Of a stretch of DNA of 64,000 bases, positions 18,901 through 27,894 are shown one piece after another. Under the pieces are notes generated by a model. That model was given only the letters and a program-made list of their open reading frames with translations. It was not told the origin of the DNA and did no database searches. Within the stretch, counting starts at the first letter, position 1, and each line of letters starts with the position of its first letter. A program made the position numbers and the translations under genes. Origin of the DNA: Shewanella kaireitica (GTDB taxonomy: Bacteria > Pseudomonadota > Gammaproteobacteria > Enterobacterales > Shewanellaceae); the NCBI RefSeq assembly GCF_023284045.1, contig NZ_JAKIKQ010000007.1, positions 1-64,000 on the forward strand. Direction: 5' to 3'.

Positions 18901-20816
18901 GTTTGGAAACGTTCTTGGCTATCAGCTAAATCATCCGTTGCAACACCTTGTGTTGTCATCAAGAAATCTAGGATCCAATATGTATGCCCATCAGCTGTAA
19001 TCACCTCATAAGGACGTTCATTAATAACGCGCAAACCGAAGTTTTCTAGCATAGGCAAGACATCGGACAGATGAATTGGCTCGTCTTTATGGAATAACTT
19101 TAAACGCACTTTACTATTTTTAAGCGCTGTTTCTTGGGGCTGATAGAACAGCATCCCAAGTTTATGGTCGTCATCCAATGCTTCAAGATGCTGTACATCA
19201 ACAACGGAGGAGCTTGGTAATACATCTTCTTTATAGCTGCGAGGGAATGCGTTTACGTAACGCTTAACAAGGCTTGTTCCGACTTCTTCACCTTGGGTGC
19301 TGATTAATGCACTCCCTAGCTTATCTTCCCAAGAACGCGCAGCTTCAGTTAAATTATTCTCTATCGCGGCCACATCGACATCCATATTATTGTTATCTAC
19401 TTTGATAATGTAGTGAGTTCGAGCCAAGGTAGACTCAGAAAAATATGTTGTAAACTCAACATCTTCACTACTATTAAAGTGCTGCGCCAGAATTCTTTGC
19501 GTATCTTCACGCAGCTTAGTGTTATAGCGATCTTTCGATACATACACTAAGCAAGACAAGAATCGACCAAAACCGTCTTTTCTAACAAACAATTTAAGTT
19601 TGTCACGGTCTTGCATCTCAAGTACGCCGTGAGCAATACGTGCAAGCTCTTCAACATTAGCTTGGATCAACTCATCACGTGGCAGCGTCTCAAGAATATG
19701 CATTAACGCTTTATAATCATGAGAACGTGGCGTTAGGCCAGAGTTGTCAAGCACTCGCTGAACCTTCTCAGACAACAGTGGGATCTCACGCGGACTGCGA
19801 TTATAAAGGTTAGATGCATACAAACCGATAAAGCGATCTTCGCCAACTACATTACCTTTGTCATCAAAGCGCTTAACACCAATATAATCTACGTATGCAG
19901 GACGGTGGACTCGGCTCTTTTCACTGCTTTTCGTTAATACTAGTAAGCTAGTATCTAGTGCTTCTTTACGGGCACTTTCTGAAAAATCAGATAACATCAA
20001 ACCGGTTTCAGTCTTTGCTTTCGCTGACTTGGTCATCAAGCCTAGGCTTGTCGTTTTATCTGCAACAAGCTCTAAATCACCTTCCACTTTACGTAAATCG
20101 TAACGTCTGTAACCTAATAAGGTAAAGTGGTGGTTATTGAGATACTGGAGAAAATTAGTGGCTTCGCTAAGCTCTTCTTTTGTACCTGGATATGGTCTGG
20201 TCGCGAGCTCAGAAATAGTCTCACCAAGCTTTGCAGACATTGCGTCCCAGTCTTGAACTGACGCAGCAACATCGGCGATGATTGACTCAATCTCTTTAGT
20301 CAAAATTTTAATATCGCTATCACTGCTTTGACGGTCGATTTCAATTAAAAAGACGGCGACTTTGTCGACACCAGCTTTGTCTTCAGCGCTATAACTGACA
20401 TGCGTTACCGAGCCATCTTTACGCTCAATCGCCATTGGCGTATGCAACATCATGTGCGCGGTGATCCCTAATCGATTGATTGCCATACCGACAGAATCAA
20501 CTAAGAAAGGCATATCCGGCTGGATAATTTCGATAATGGAATGGCTAGACTCCCAACCATGCTTGGATTGGCTTGGGTTAAACACACGTATGTGGCCTTC
20601 GCCGACGGAAGTTTTGTTTAGGGCGTTCCACTGACTCAAAACTGCGCCATAAAGGTCGCTGTCATTACGAGCATTGAGGTCGTCTTTCGACATATGCGCG
20701 TATAGGCAAGTAGCAAACTGTTCTACTTGTTTTGCTTGTGAATTCGGAACTTTAGTGTGAATAAGGTTGACTACATTTTCTAGTAGTACTGAAGGCATTG
20801 CATCTTTCAAGGCCAT
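15972..20816 (-). CDS. gdhB: NAD-specific glutamate dehydrogenase, large (about 180 kDa) type
   Basis: Catabolic enzyme converting glutamate to 2-oxoglutarate and ammonia with NAD+. The 1614-aa size is that of the L_180 family rather than the 450-aa short enzymes. The N-terminal half is the long regulatory region containing ACT-like segments (for example FLVDSVGMAINRLG near 100). The catalytic core lies at about 760-1250, with RGGKVARGGLRWSDRREDFRTE, the glycine-rich lysine loop VPVGAKGGFVCK, and GDMAGDVFGNGM, IIGEGGN and TDFVDNVGGVDCSDNEVNIK. It is monocistronic with its own terminator. A perfect 12-bp palindrome lies about 80 bp upstream of the start. Confidence 0.96.
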   Translation of the reverse strand: MALKDAMPSVLLENVVNLIHTKVPNSQAKQVEQFATCLYAHMSKDDLNARNDSDLYGAVLSQWNALNKTSVGEGHIRVFNPSQSKHGWESSHSIIEIIQPDMPFLVDSVGMAINRLGITAHMMLHTPMAIERKDGSVTHVSYSAEDKAGVDKVAVFLIEIDRQSSDSDIKILTKEIESIIADVAASVQDWDAMSAKLGETISELATRPYPGTKEELSEATNFLQYLNNHHFTLLGYRRYDLRKVEGDLELVADKTTSLGLMTKSAKAKTETGLMLSDFSESARKEALDTSLLVLTKSSEKSRVHRPAYVDYIGVKRFDDKGNVVGEDRFIGLYASNLYNRSPREIPLLSEKVQRVLDNSGLTPRSHDYKALMHILETLPRDELIQANVEELARIAHGVLEMQDRDKLKLFVRKDGFGRFLSCLVYVSKDRYNTKLREDTQRILAQHFNSSEDVEFTTYFSESTLARTHYIIKVDNNNMDVDVAAIENNLTEAARSWEDKLGSALISTQGEEVGTSLVKRYVNAFPRSYKEDVLPSSSVVDVQHLEALDDDHKLGMLFYQPQETALKNSKVRLKLFHKDEPIHLSDVLPMLENFGLRVINERPYEVITADGHTYWILDFLMTTQGVATDDLADSQERFQTALSQVWKKELEDDGFNRLVLSTGLTGREVSVLRAYAKYMRQIDSTFSQAYIEETFSSYPQIADLLVKMYIRKFNPKLKTRTLNKFIEQIDIRLEDVSSLDDDRIIRRYLDLINATNRTNFYQVADSGESKSYISFKFEPELIPEMPKPLPKYEIFVYSPRVEGVHLRGGKVARGGLRWSDRREDFRTEVLGLVKAQQVKNTVIVPVGAKGGFVCKQLPTEGGREAFFAEGQECYRLFIRGLLDISDNIINGEVVAPDNVVRHDEDDAYLVVAADKGTATFSDIANAIAEEYNFWLGDAFASGGSNGYDHKKMGITARGAWESVKRHFREMGVNCQTTDFSCLAVGDMAGDVFGNGMLLSKHTRLVAAFNHMHIFIDPNPDAATSYVERERLFALPRSSWEDYNKELISKGGGIFLRSAKSIPLSAEMKKMLGSQKTSMPPLELLKELLKMQVDLIWNGGIGTYVKATSESHAEVGDRANDSIRVNGDEVKAKIIGEGGNLGCTQLGRIEYCANGGRMNTDFVDNVGGVDCSDNEVNIKILLNALVADGEMTVKQRNRLLEEMTDEVSRIVLQDCKDQTRTISVTQVRGAEQLKEQIRFIHYLEKEGKLDRALEFLPNEDELADRLVNGKSLTRPELSVLVAYAKMVLKEQLLTSEITEDSFLSQLLVQYFPKQLQEKYIVNMAAHPLRGEIIATSLANELVNDMGLNFVQRMQDETGASVAEAAICYTMAREVFGLADLTKSITDLNGIIPAVVQCEMLHQLRRNIRRASRWFLRHRNRNLNIEQTIEFFTPVFDELKANVHQYMDNDEVAGIRAESDALIKEGVPEDVAMVVANVSTLFSALDIAQICDLEAKPVPLVAETYFKLGASVDLHWFLEQISAQPVSNHWQALARAAFREELDWQQRSLSSVVLRTCTESCDASKIISEWIESNQSLLERWFHMLADFKTSQSHEFAKFSVALRELNLLILHCEGQK

Positions 20817-20895
20817 GTTGCTGTTTCCTTAGGGGGCTATGGCAGCGCTTTTAATTTTTATGGATGCTTCAAAATCTGACCTGAGCCTATTTCTG

Positions 20896-20907
20896 TGACC
20901 TAGGTCA
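20896..20907. promoter_or_regulatory. Perfect palindrome upstream of gdhB, candidate operator
   Basis: TGACCTAGGTCA is a perfect 12-bp palindrome 80 bp before the gdhB start. Its position suits a transcription factor site. I do not recognise the cognate regulator, and a 12-bp palindrome can occur by chance. Confidence 0.35.
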
Positions 20908-21039
20908 TAGCGCGAAGTCTATTACTAAATCTGCCATAATTCGAGAACTATTTTAGTGGTAGAGCCTCCTAAAAAGAATGCTAGGCAACATTTATTGCTT
21001 TGTGATGAAATAACAATCGCTGATAGCGTGTTTTTATGC

Positions 21040-21070
21040 AAAAAAAAAGAGAAGCTTATGCTTCTCTTTT
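21040..21070 (-). terminator. Terminator of the RND/YCF48/DUF1329/DUF1302 run
   Basis: Eleven-bp stem AAAAGAGAAGC/GCTTCTCTTTT with a TTAT loop, followed on the minus strand by a run of eight T. It lies 9 nt after the RND permease stop codon. Confidence 0.92.
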
Positions 21071-21078
21071 TCGCCTAT

Positions 21079-23382
21079 TTACTTGGGTTGTCGCCAAAAT
21101 ACTGCGGTAATGGCTGGTAGGATAATTATTGCCCCGAGCATATTTACCAAAAACATAAAGGTTAGTAATATTCCCATGTCCATTTGGAACTTAAGCGCCG
21201 AGAAGAACCAAGTACTCACGCCAATGGCCAGTGTTAAACCGGTAAATATCACCGCACTACCACGCTCAACTAACGCTTCATAATACGCTTGCTGGACCGG
21301 CATACCATCTCTCAGTCTGACCGCCATAGTAGACAAAATATAGATACCATAATCAACGCCAATACCGACCCCTAATGCGATAACTGGCAGTGTGCTAACT
21401 GCAAGACCTATATCCAGCTGGGTCATCAATGCTTGGGCTAGTGTAGAAACCACATATAACGGCAAGATAACCGCAATGGTTGCTCGCAATGAACGGAAGC
21501 TAATCAAACACAGTACAAACACTGCCCCATAAACATACAGCATCATCGGTAGTTGTGCTTCTGCAACCGCTTCATTAGTTGCAGCCATAACGCCAACAGG
21601 TCCAGATGCAAGCTTAAAAGTAAGCTGTTCATTATTCATCTGTTGCTGCAGTTCATTAACTTTGTCGATAACAACTTCAATGGTTTCAGCTTTATGATCT
21701 TTAAGGAACAGATATACTGGCATCACTGAACAATCACTGTTCAATAAGCCTGACGTCGTTGGAACACGCCCCACGGCCTGTACAAGGCTCGCAGTGTTTC
21801 TAGGCAAGACTTGCCACTTGGGGTTACCTTCATTAAAGCCAGCGTTGACTCTCTTAGCGACAGAGGCAAGACTAGCCGTAGACTCAACCCCCTCGGTATT
21901 GCTGACCTGCCATTCAAATTCATCAATCTGAGTTAACACTGAATGGTAAGTACAAGCTTCAGGGAAAGCTTCAACAATAATGGTCATCACATCGGTAGTA
22001 ATAGAAAACTTATCCGTAATGAAAAAAGTATCTTGGTTATACCTAGAATCAAGATGTAGTGCTGGCGCTCCGCCTTGCAAATCGCCTATTTTCATCTGAT
22101 TAGCTTGCTGCAAACCAACAGCATATAAACCTGCGGTAATGAGCAAAACCCAAATTGCATATTTAGGCGTTGCAAACTTTGACAGCTTGACCCAAATATT
22201 ATTTTCTTTTACAGGTGCCGTGTTCTTTTGTGGCTGCACTTGCGTGTAAGAGATAACAAGTGGCAACAAAACTAGGTTAGTTAAAATGATAACCGCAACA
22301 CCAAGAGAAGCTGATATAGCGAGCTCACGAATAATACCAATGTCAATCGCCAAGAGCGTCATAAAACCGATAGTATCTGAAAGTAACGCTACGCCACCTG
22401 GGATCAACAAGCTTCGAAATGCTAACGCCGCAGCGGCTTTTGTGCTTTGCCCATCAGTCACTCTTCGTTTGACCGCATTGATCATCTGTACGCTATGGCT
22501 GACACCAATCGCGAACACCAAAAACGGGATCAAGATGGACATGGGATCTAAACCAAAACCAACAACGGTTAATAGACCTAGTTGCCAGATAACTGCTGTT
22601 AAACTGCACACCAAAGGTAAAATGGTAAGCACGATTGATTTAGAGAAAAAGTAAACCATTACTGCAGTTACAAGGATCGCAATTAAGAAAAATAGCAGTA
22701 CTCCTTTTGCACCTTCAGCAACATCACCAGCCATTTTAGCAAAGCCAATGATATGAATTTTTATATCATCAGTTTCATACTGAGCGCGTAGTTCTTGTTC
22801 TAATTGTTCAGCAAAGGCAAGTGTGTCTAGCGCTTCACCCGTTTGTGGATCAAAATCCATTAACTGCGCACTCACCATCGCAGCCGAATAATCTTCAGCA
22901 ATCAAGCGGCCCACAATACCGGCTTTTTCAATATTACCGCGAACAATTGATAACCCTTGCTCGGTAGTGGTGAAGTCTGCGGGGATCACTGGTCCGCCGG
23001 CAAAACCATCTTCGACAACTTCAGTAAAGCGAGTTGAAGGAGAAAACAGTGACTTAACTTGCGCTCTATCTACACCAGGAATGAAAAACAGCTGATCATG
23101 AACATTTTTAAGTGAATCAAAAAAGTTAGCATTGAAGATATTGCCGCTTGTGTCCTCAACCGCAACCATAATGCTATTCGCACCACCAAACTGCTTTTGA
23201 TGTTTTAAATAGGTCTTCATGTAACTGTGATTAAGAGGAATATTTTTTACAAACGCTGCGTCCATTTTTAGGTTACTTGCCTGTAAACCTAAAAAAAACG
23301 TGGTAAGAATAAATAAAAAGATTACGAAAGCGCGGTGCCTAAACAAATAGGTTTCAATGCCATTTACAAATTTATCTAACAT
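21079..23382 (-). CDS. RND superfamily (MMPL-like) inner-membrane transporter
   Basis: A 767-aa polytopic protein with duplicated architecture: one membrane helix (about 17-35), a periplasmic domain (about 45-215), five helices (about 220-380), then a second helix near 410, a second periplasmic domain and five more helices to the end. Each helix bundle has a GxGVDYGIY-type or GVSHSVQMI segment, the RND proton-relay region. It is about 250 aa shorter than drug-exporting AcrB, resembling the hydrophobe/lipid-exporting MMPL/HpnN branch. AGGA lies 8 nt upstream of ATG. It is the last gene of a four-gene cassette and 13 nt after the YCF48-like gene. Substrate unknown; a lipidic or hydrophobic cargo is inferred. 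Confidence 0.85.
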   Translation of the reverse strand: MLDKFVNGIETYLFRHRAFVIFLFILTTFFLGLQASNLKMDAAFVKNIPLNHSYMKTYLKHQKQFGGANSIMVAVEDTSGNIFNANFFDSLKNVHDQLFFIPGVDRAQVKSLFSPSTRFTEVVEDGFAGGPVIPADFTTTEQGLSIVRGNIEKAGIVGRLIAEDYSAAMVSAQLMDFDPQTGEALDTLAFAEQLEQELRAQYETDDIKIHIIGFAKMAGDVAEGAKGVLLFFLIAILVTAVMVYFFSKSIVLTILPLVCSLTAVIWQLGLLTVVGFGLDPMSILIPFLVFAIGVSHSVQMINAVKRRVTDGQSTKAAAALAFRSLLIPGGVALLSDTIGFMTLLAIDIGIIRELAISASLGVAVIILTNLVLLPLVISYTQVQPQKNTAPVKENNIWVKLSKFATPKYAIWVLLITAGLYAVGLQQANQMKIGDLQGGAPALHLDSRYNQDTFFITDKFSITTDVMTIIVEAFPEACTYHSVLTQIDEFEWQVSNTEGVESTASLASVAKRVNAGFNEGNPKWQVLPRNTASLVQAVGRVPTTSGLLNSDCSVMPVYLFLKDHKAETIEVVIDKVNELQQQMNNEQLTFKLASGPVGVMAATNEAVAEAQLPMMLYVYGAVFVLCLISFRSLRATIAVILPLYVVSTLAQALMTQLDIGLAVSTLPVIALGVGIGVDYGIYILSTMAVRLRDGMPVQQAYYEALVERGSAVIFTGLTLAIGVSTWFFSALKFQMDMGILLTFMFLVNMLGAIIILPAITAVFWRQPK

Positions 23383-23395
23383 ACGTCAGGTCCTA

Positions 23396-24412
23396 TTATT
23401 TTTGTTCTAACTTGATGAGACCTTTATTACCGGCGACCCAGAGCGCACCAGCAGTGTCTTTAGCAATAGCGACTAAATTTTCGCCCTGTCTTTGCTCAAC
23501 CAATGTTGCGTTACCTTGCGCAGTGACATCAATAACCACCCCAGCGTTGCCAACAATGCGTAATGTCGAGTCATCGATGGCTACGCCTGCATTTATCGTT
23601 GAATCGACGGGTAACATAACCTCTTGCCATTGAGCCAATTGGATTTGTGACTTAAAGAGGTGTCCACGTAGGCCCATAACATAAACAATGTCACCAACTT
23701 CACTTGCATTAAATAAAGAGCCTTCATAAGGAAAATTTTGCTTTTGCCAATGATGGCCTTTATCACTGGAAACGGCGACAAGTCCGAGTTCGCCAACCAT
23801 AATTAGCTGACCGTTAGTAAGAGGGATGACACGATTAAAATGCGGCAGCAAAGTACTACGTTCAGATAGATACAGAGCTTCATCTTCAGCTTTAAGCTCT
23901 TCTAAATAAGCGACATCTTCTTCAAAGAGTAACTCTTGGTGATACTCACTTATCCAGTTATTACCACCATCGGTTGTGCGGTAGAACAAACCATAAGCGC
24001 CAATAGCAATGCCATTATTCTCATCGAAAAATAATAGATCTAAAAAGGGTTTATCAACCTCTGCAGATTGCATCTGCAGCTGCCAGGTTTTACCACCGTC
24101 TTCGGTATGCAATATCGTGGCGTCATGCCCCACAGCCCAGCCTTTGGTTTCAGAGATAAAGAATGCTTTGGTTAATTGGGCGACTGTCGGTGTAGCAACT
24201 TGTTGCCATTGATTATCATAGATAAATGCGTGACCGCGTTCTCCAACCGCTACGAGTGTATGACCAGATTGCGCGATATCTAGCACAAGAGAATGAGCAG
24301 CAAGAGGTTGTATTTGTTGTTCTAATTTGTTTTCTTGAGCCAATACAGCAGAAGAATTAAAGATACTGGCGACACTCAAGACAGAGATAAACCGAAGCAT
24401 GCTAAACGACAT
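23396..24412 (-). CDS. YCF48-related beta-propeller periplasmic protein
   Basis: A 338-aa secreted protein with a signal peptide (MSFSMLRFISVLSVASIF...AQA, cleavage near 25). Its repeats carry the BNR/YCF48 pattern: GWAVGHDATILHTEDGGKTW, GIAIGAYGLFYRTTDGGNNW, MVGELGLVAVSSDKGHHW. These resemble photosystem II assembly factor Ycf48, but in non-photosynthetic bacteria such proteins lie beside RND permeases and DUF1329/DUF1302 genes, as here. No catalytic residues are recognisable, so a structural or docking role in the periplasm is inferred. GGAAG lies about 6 nt before the start. It is separated from DUF1329 by a strong hairpin, hinting at lower expression of the two distal genes. Confidence 0.85.
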   Translation of the reverse strand: MSFSMLRFISVLSVASIFNSSAVLAQENKLEQQIQPLAAHSLVLDIAQSGHTLVAVGERGHAFIYDNQWQQVATPTVAQLTKAFFISETKGWAVGHDATILHTEDGGKTWQLQMQSAEVDKPFLDLLFFDENNGIAIGAYGLFYRTTDGGNNWISEYHQELLFEEDVAYLEELKAEDEALYLSERSTLLPHFNRVIPLTNGQLIMVGELGLVAVSSDKGHHWQKQNFPYEGSLFNASEVGDIVYVMGLRGHLFKSQIQLAQWQEVMLPVDSTINAGVAIDDSTLRIVGNAGVVIDVTAQGNATLVEQRQGENLVAIAKDTAGALWVAGNKGLIKLEQK

Positions 24413-24432
24413 ACAGACTTCCTTTCAAAATA

Positions 24433-24453
24433 AGAGGGGCATAACGCCCCTCT
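24433..24453 (-). terminator. Intercistronic hairpin between DUF1329 and YCF48-like genes
   Basis: Perfect 8-bp GC-rich stem AGAGGGGC/GCCCCTCT with a 5-nt loop, followed on the minus strand by TATTTTG. It is 9 nt after the DUF1329 stop. The weak T tract suggests partial termination or a stability element rather than full termination. Confidence 0.6.
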
Positions 24454-24462
24454 CTAAGTGGG

Positions 24463-25827
24463 TTAACGAATACCAGCACGTCTTAACGCTGCTGGAGTGA
24501 AGTTACCTTCACTCAACTTTGCGTCAAAATCGTACATACGGCCTTCATTATCAAGCCCCATTGCGATATAACGACGAGACTGTAGATCATGGAACACTTC
24601 TAACGTGCTCCATTGAGTTGGCACTTCGTAGTAGTTCAAACCATGAGCTATGGCCACACGGTATAGTTCGTCACGGTTGTCATATAGGTCAGCAACCGAT
24701 ACTTGCCAAGAGTCTTCATCAATGTAGAAAGTACGCGCTTTGTAGATATGACGCATCCCTTCTTTAAGCGTTGCTTTCACAACCCACACACGATGCTTTT
24801 CATAACGAACATACTCAGGGTTGATGTGACCAGGAGTGACAATTTGCTCATAGGAAAGTTTATCGGAATGGAGTTTATAATCATTATAAGGAATATAAAG
24901 CTCCTGCTTACCGACCAATTCCCAGTTATAACGCACTGGCGAGCCGTTAAACATATCAAAATCATCGGTTGTTCTTAGGCCATCAGATACTGTGCCAGGC
25001 GTGTCAAAGGCGACGTTTGGCGCTTTACGAACACGGCGTTGACCAGTGTTATATGTCCACGCTTGGCGAGGCAGTTTTTCTTGATCCATGGTCTCTTTAA
25101 CAAGTAGTGCTGTGCCAGCCAAACGAGCTGGCTGGGTTACAACTTGCTTAAAGAAGAACAAGGTATTCTCTTTTGCTAGTTTATCAAGCGTCATCTCTGG
25201 GCGTGAGTATTGGAAGCGGATCTCTTCTGCTGTTTCAACTAGTGTATAACTACCGCCGGCCGTCGGTGCTGCTTGGCTACGAGAAGTTTTGATATCAACA
25301 CCACGGAAGCGAAGTATGTGGTTCCATATCACTTCTAAGCCATTCTCAGGCATTGGAAACGGTACACCGATAGATGCACCAGTTAAACCATTACCGCCAT
25401 CAATCAGCTCTGCACGAGTTGCATTGGCTTTAGTTGCATCATAGACAAATTGAGGAACTGACGCTGAGCGACGAGTTTCATAGACATTCATCTTGAAAGT
25501 TTCAGGGTATAGTTCAAACAGTTTTACCTGGCCGTCACTGAGAAACTCTTTGTATTTGTCTTTGTTGGCATTAGTAATAGTAAATTCAATTTTGTCACCA
25601 GGAAATGGATCCGGGTGATGCATACCTTTACTGTAACCTGCAACAGGCTTTGTGATGCCGCCATCCCATGCTGGGATTGAACCATCAGCATTACCAGCTT
25701 TTACAGCCCCTAGCGGTGTTAGTTCTGTGCCTAATTTGGCAGCATCTGCGTCAGAAACTTTAGCAACAGCACTTGAAGCGCCTAAAGCCATCATGACTGC
25801 GGCAGACAATATCGCAAGATTCTTCAT
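24463..25827 (-). CDS. DUF1329 family periplasmic protein (LolA/LolB-like superfamily)
   Basis: A 454-aa exported protein with a clear signal peptide (MKNLAILSAAVMMALGASSAVA, cleavage about residue 22). The mature part starts with the family segment DADAAKLGTELTPLGAVKAGN and IPAWDGGITKP, and ends with SRRYIAMGLDNEGRMYDFD and FTPAALRRAGIR, typical of DUF1329. The family is related to the lipoprotein-sorting LolA/LolB fold, which binds acyl chains (established family relation; binding here is inference). It follows DUF1302 at a short gap and precedes the YCF48-like and RND genes. AGGA precedes ATG by about 7 nt. Confidence 0.9.
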   Translation of the reverse strand: MKNLAILSAAVMMALGASSAVAKVSDADAAKLGTELTPLGAVKAGNADGSIPAWDGGITKPVAGYSKGMHHPDPFPGDKIEFTITNANKDKYKEFLSDGQVKLFELYPETFKMNVYETRRSASVPQFVYDATKANATRAELIDGGNGLTGASIGVPFPMPENGLEVIWNHILRFRGVDIKTSRSQAAPTAGGSYTLVETAEEIRFQYSRPEMTLDKLAKENTLFFFKQVVTQPARLAGTALLVKETMDQEKLPRQAWTYNTGQRRVRKAPNVAFDTPGTVSDGLRTTDDFDMFNGSPVRYNWELVGKQELYIPYNDYKLHSDKLSYEQIVTPGHINPEYVRYEKHRVWVVKATLKEGMRHIYKARTFYIDEDSWQVSVADLYDNRDELYRVAIAHGLNYYEVPTQWSTLEVFHDLQSRRYIAMGLDNEGRMYDFDAKLSEGNFTPAALRRAGIR

Positions 25828-25845
25828 TATTATTGTCCTTGTGAT

Positions 25846-27894
25846 TTAGATTGAGTACTTAATGTTGAACGACACATAGTCTCGATCAGCCATAGCATTC
25901 GTTGTTCCTACACCACCAAAGAAAGTGTTGTAAGAGATATCTGCACCCCATTTGCTTTGGTAATCAAAAGCGACGCCTAAGGCGACGGATTTCTTACCTT
26001 CAGTAAACAGGAACATTGGATCCGGCGTAATTCCGTCAACATCGTGAGAGAAAATAACTCGTGGTGCGACATTCACCCCACCCCATACGTTGTTATAGTC
26101 CGCTTTAGCAACTAGACGATAACCCCAAGCAAAATCAGTTGGGAATGGGTTGGTTTCAGGGCCATTATGCAGCGCTTCGATAATGCCCGGCATATCAGGG
26201 TTACCACCTGAACGTGCAGTGCCAGGCCCGTTAAGGCGAAGCTCGTCAAAGCTCGGCATATCATGGATCCAAACACCACCAATCTCAGCCAACATAGTGA
26301 GGTTATCTGTACCTAATGTTGGACCGAATAAATGTGTGAATGTGGTTTGAGCTTGAGTGGTATCTAAACGAATGAAACCTTCAGCATATTCACCAGGACC
26401 ATAGTTTTCGACTTGTGAAATACCATCGAGATCTGGGCGAAGACCCGCATTAGCCAATTGTTGTGGCATAGCGGCAAAAAGCAGCTCAACATCATCAATC
26501 TGCAGCGGCTCATCTAAACGATGTGCAACTTCACCAGCAAAAGAGGTATCACCAAGCAATGTGTTAAAACTAAAGCCCATTAACTGAATATCTTCAGGAT
26601 AAACAATTTGCGCCTTAGAGAAAGTCTCTAATGCTAACAGGTCCTCTCGAGTCATGGCTTCGCCAGACTGCGCTTTACCGCCTAGGCGTTGTAGATCTCG
26701 ACCAATCGCTTCTTGAGTAAAGTTTGCAGTAGTACCACTAATTAATGGACGACGGCTATGGTAGTTCATGTAGTACAAGCCAAACTCAGTTTCACCAAGT
26801 TGCGGCGCGTAATAACCGACTTTCACACCCCATTGACCGTCATCACTTGCTGACGCATCATCTTCCACTAACGTGGCTTTTGTTGGATAAGCGAGTGCAA
26901 GTTGCGCTAATGTCGCACCATCCACTTGACCAGAACCCACCATCCCAACTAATGCGTTGTATTCAGAAAGTAGGAAATCTAGATTCATATCTGGGTTAGC
27001 GTTAAAACCTAACTGTGCATTCTGATTGTAACCACCGTAACCGGCAAAATCATTGGTAGAAAATATAGAGCCTGGCGTTGGAACCCAAACTGGCTGCCAA
27101 TCGTATTGGTAGAAACCTTCTACAGACAGGTCGTCAGTGATCCCAAAAGACGCCCAAACCATGCCTTGCGGACGGAACGCTTCTTTTAGTTCTGCACCTG
27201 GTGCATTCAAGATATTCAAATCAACGGCGTTAATAGAGCTTATACCGTGGGCAATAAGGGTACTCTCACCCCATGAAACCACTTGATTACCAACGCGAAC
27301 AGATAGAGGGTTTGCGCCATCATTAAAATCAAAGTCAGCATAGACGAATGCATCGAGTAATCGAATATCTTTACATTGAACTTCCGATGCCTTGCTATCT
27401 TCACATGGGTCAAACTCTTTACCCGTAAGAGGGTCGTTAAAGTCATAACTGCCATCGTTTAGCTTACGATCGTAAAAATACATAGCACGGGCAAACACAC
27501 CAAAGTTCTGATATTTTAAAGATAATTCGTGCAAACCTTTAAATATTTCAGAAGTCGTATCGCCTTGTGAATAAAGTAAGTTACTTAAATCACCGTTACT
27601 TGAGTAGGAACCAGGCTGCGCCCAAATTTCTGCTGAACTGTATTTGGTGTTGCCAAATGCAGAATAACCTGACCAGTCAAACTGAGGCTGATTCACCTTA
27701 CCAATTTGATTTTCCCAATCTCGCCCTTCTACTCGCCAACTCGCACCAGCAGTCCAGGTTGAATCAAATGTTCCTTCTACTTCGCCCCAATTAAATGAGA
27801 CTGCATTGGCACTTGTTGACATGCCAAAACCGAGCGCCGCGACTATCCCCAAAGCGAGCGTCGACTTATTAAAGCCGTTCTTAACCTTTTTCAT
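25846..27894 (-). CDS. DUF1302 family outer-membrane protein
   Basis: A 682-aa protein counted from ATG 27894. I prefer this start because GAGAAG precedes it and the next residues form a good signal peptide (MKKVKNGFNKSTLALGIVAA...ANA). The upstream in-frame extension to 28029 is Cys-rich and implausible. The mature part begins with SFNWGEVEGTFDSTWT, is rich in alternating aromatic/polar beta-strand segments and ends in a terminal aromatic-rich strand (DYVSFNIKYSI), consistent with an outer-membrane barrel. It is the first gene of the cassette with DUF1329, YCF48-like and RND genes, making it the likely outer-membrane component. Cargo unknown. Confidence 0.9.
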   Translation of the reverse strand: MKKVKNGFNKSTLALGIVAALGFGMSTSANAVSFNWGEVEGTFDSTWTAGASWRVEGRDWENQIGKVNQPQFDWSGYSAFGNTKYSSAEIWAQPGSYSSNGDLSNLLYSQGDTTSEIFKGLHELSLKYQNFGVFARAMYFYDRKLNDGSYDFNDPLTGKEFDPCEDSKASEVQCKDIRLLDAFVYADFDFNDGANPLSVRVGNQVVSWGESTLIAHGISSINAVDLNILNAPGAELKEAFRPQGMVWASFGITDDLSVEGFYQYDWQPVWVPTPGSIFSTNDFAGYGGYNQNAQLGFNANPDMNLDFLLSEYNALVGMVGSGQVDGATLAQLALAYPTKATLVEDDASASDDGQWGVKVGYYAPQLGETEFGLYYMNYHSRRPLISGTTANFTQEAIGRDLQRLGGKAQSGEAMTREDLLALETFSKAQIVYPEDIQLMGFSFNTLLGDTSFAGEVAHRLDEPLQIDDVELLFAAMPQQLANAGLRPDLDGISQVENYGPGEYAEGFIRLDTTQAQTTFTHLFGPTLGTDNLTMLAEIGGVWIHDMPSFDELRLNGPGTARSGGNPDMPGIIEALHNGPETNPFPTDFAWGYRLVAKADYNNVWGGVNVAPRVIFSHDVDGITPDPMFLFTEGKKSVALGVAFDYQSKWGADISYNTFFGGVGTTNAMADRDYVSFNIKYSI

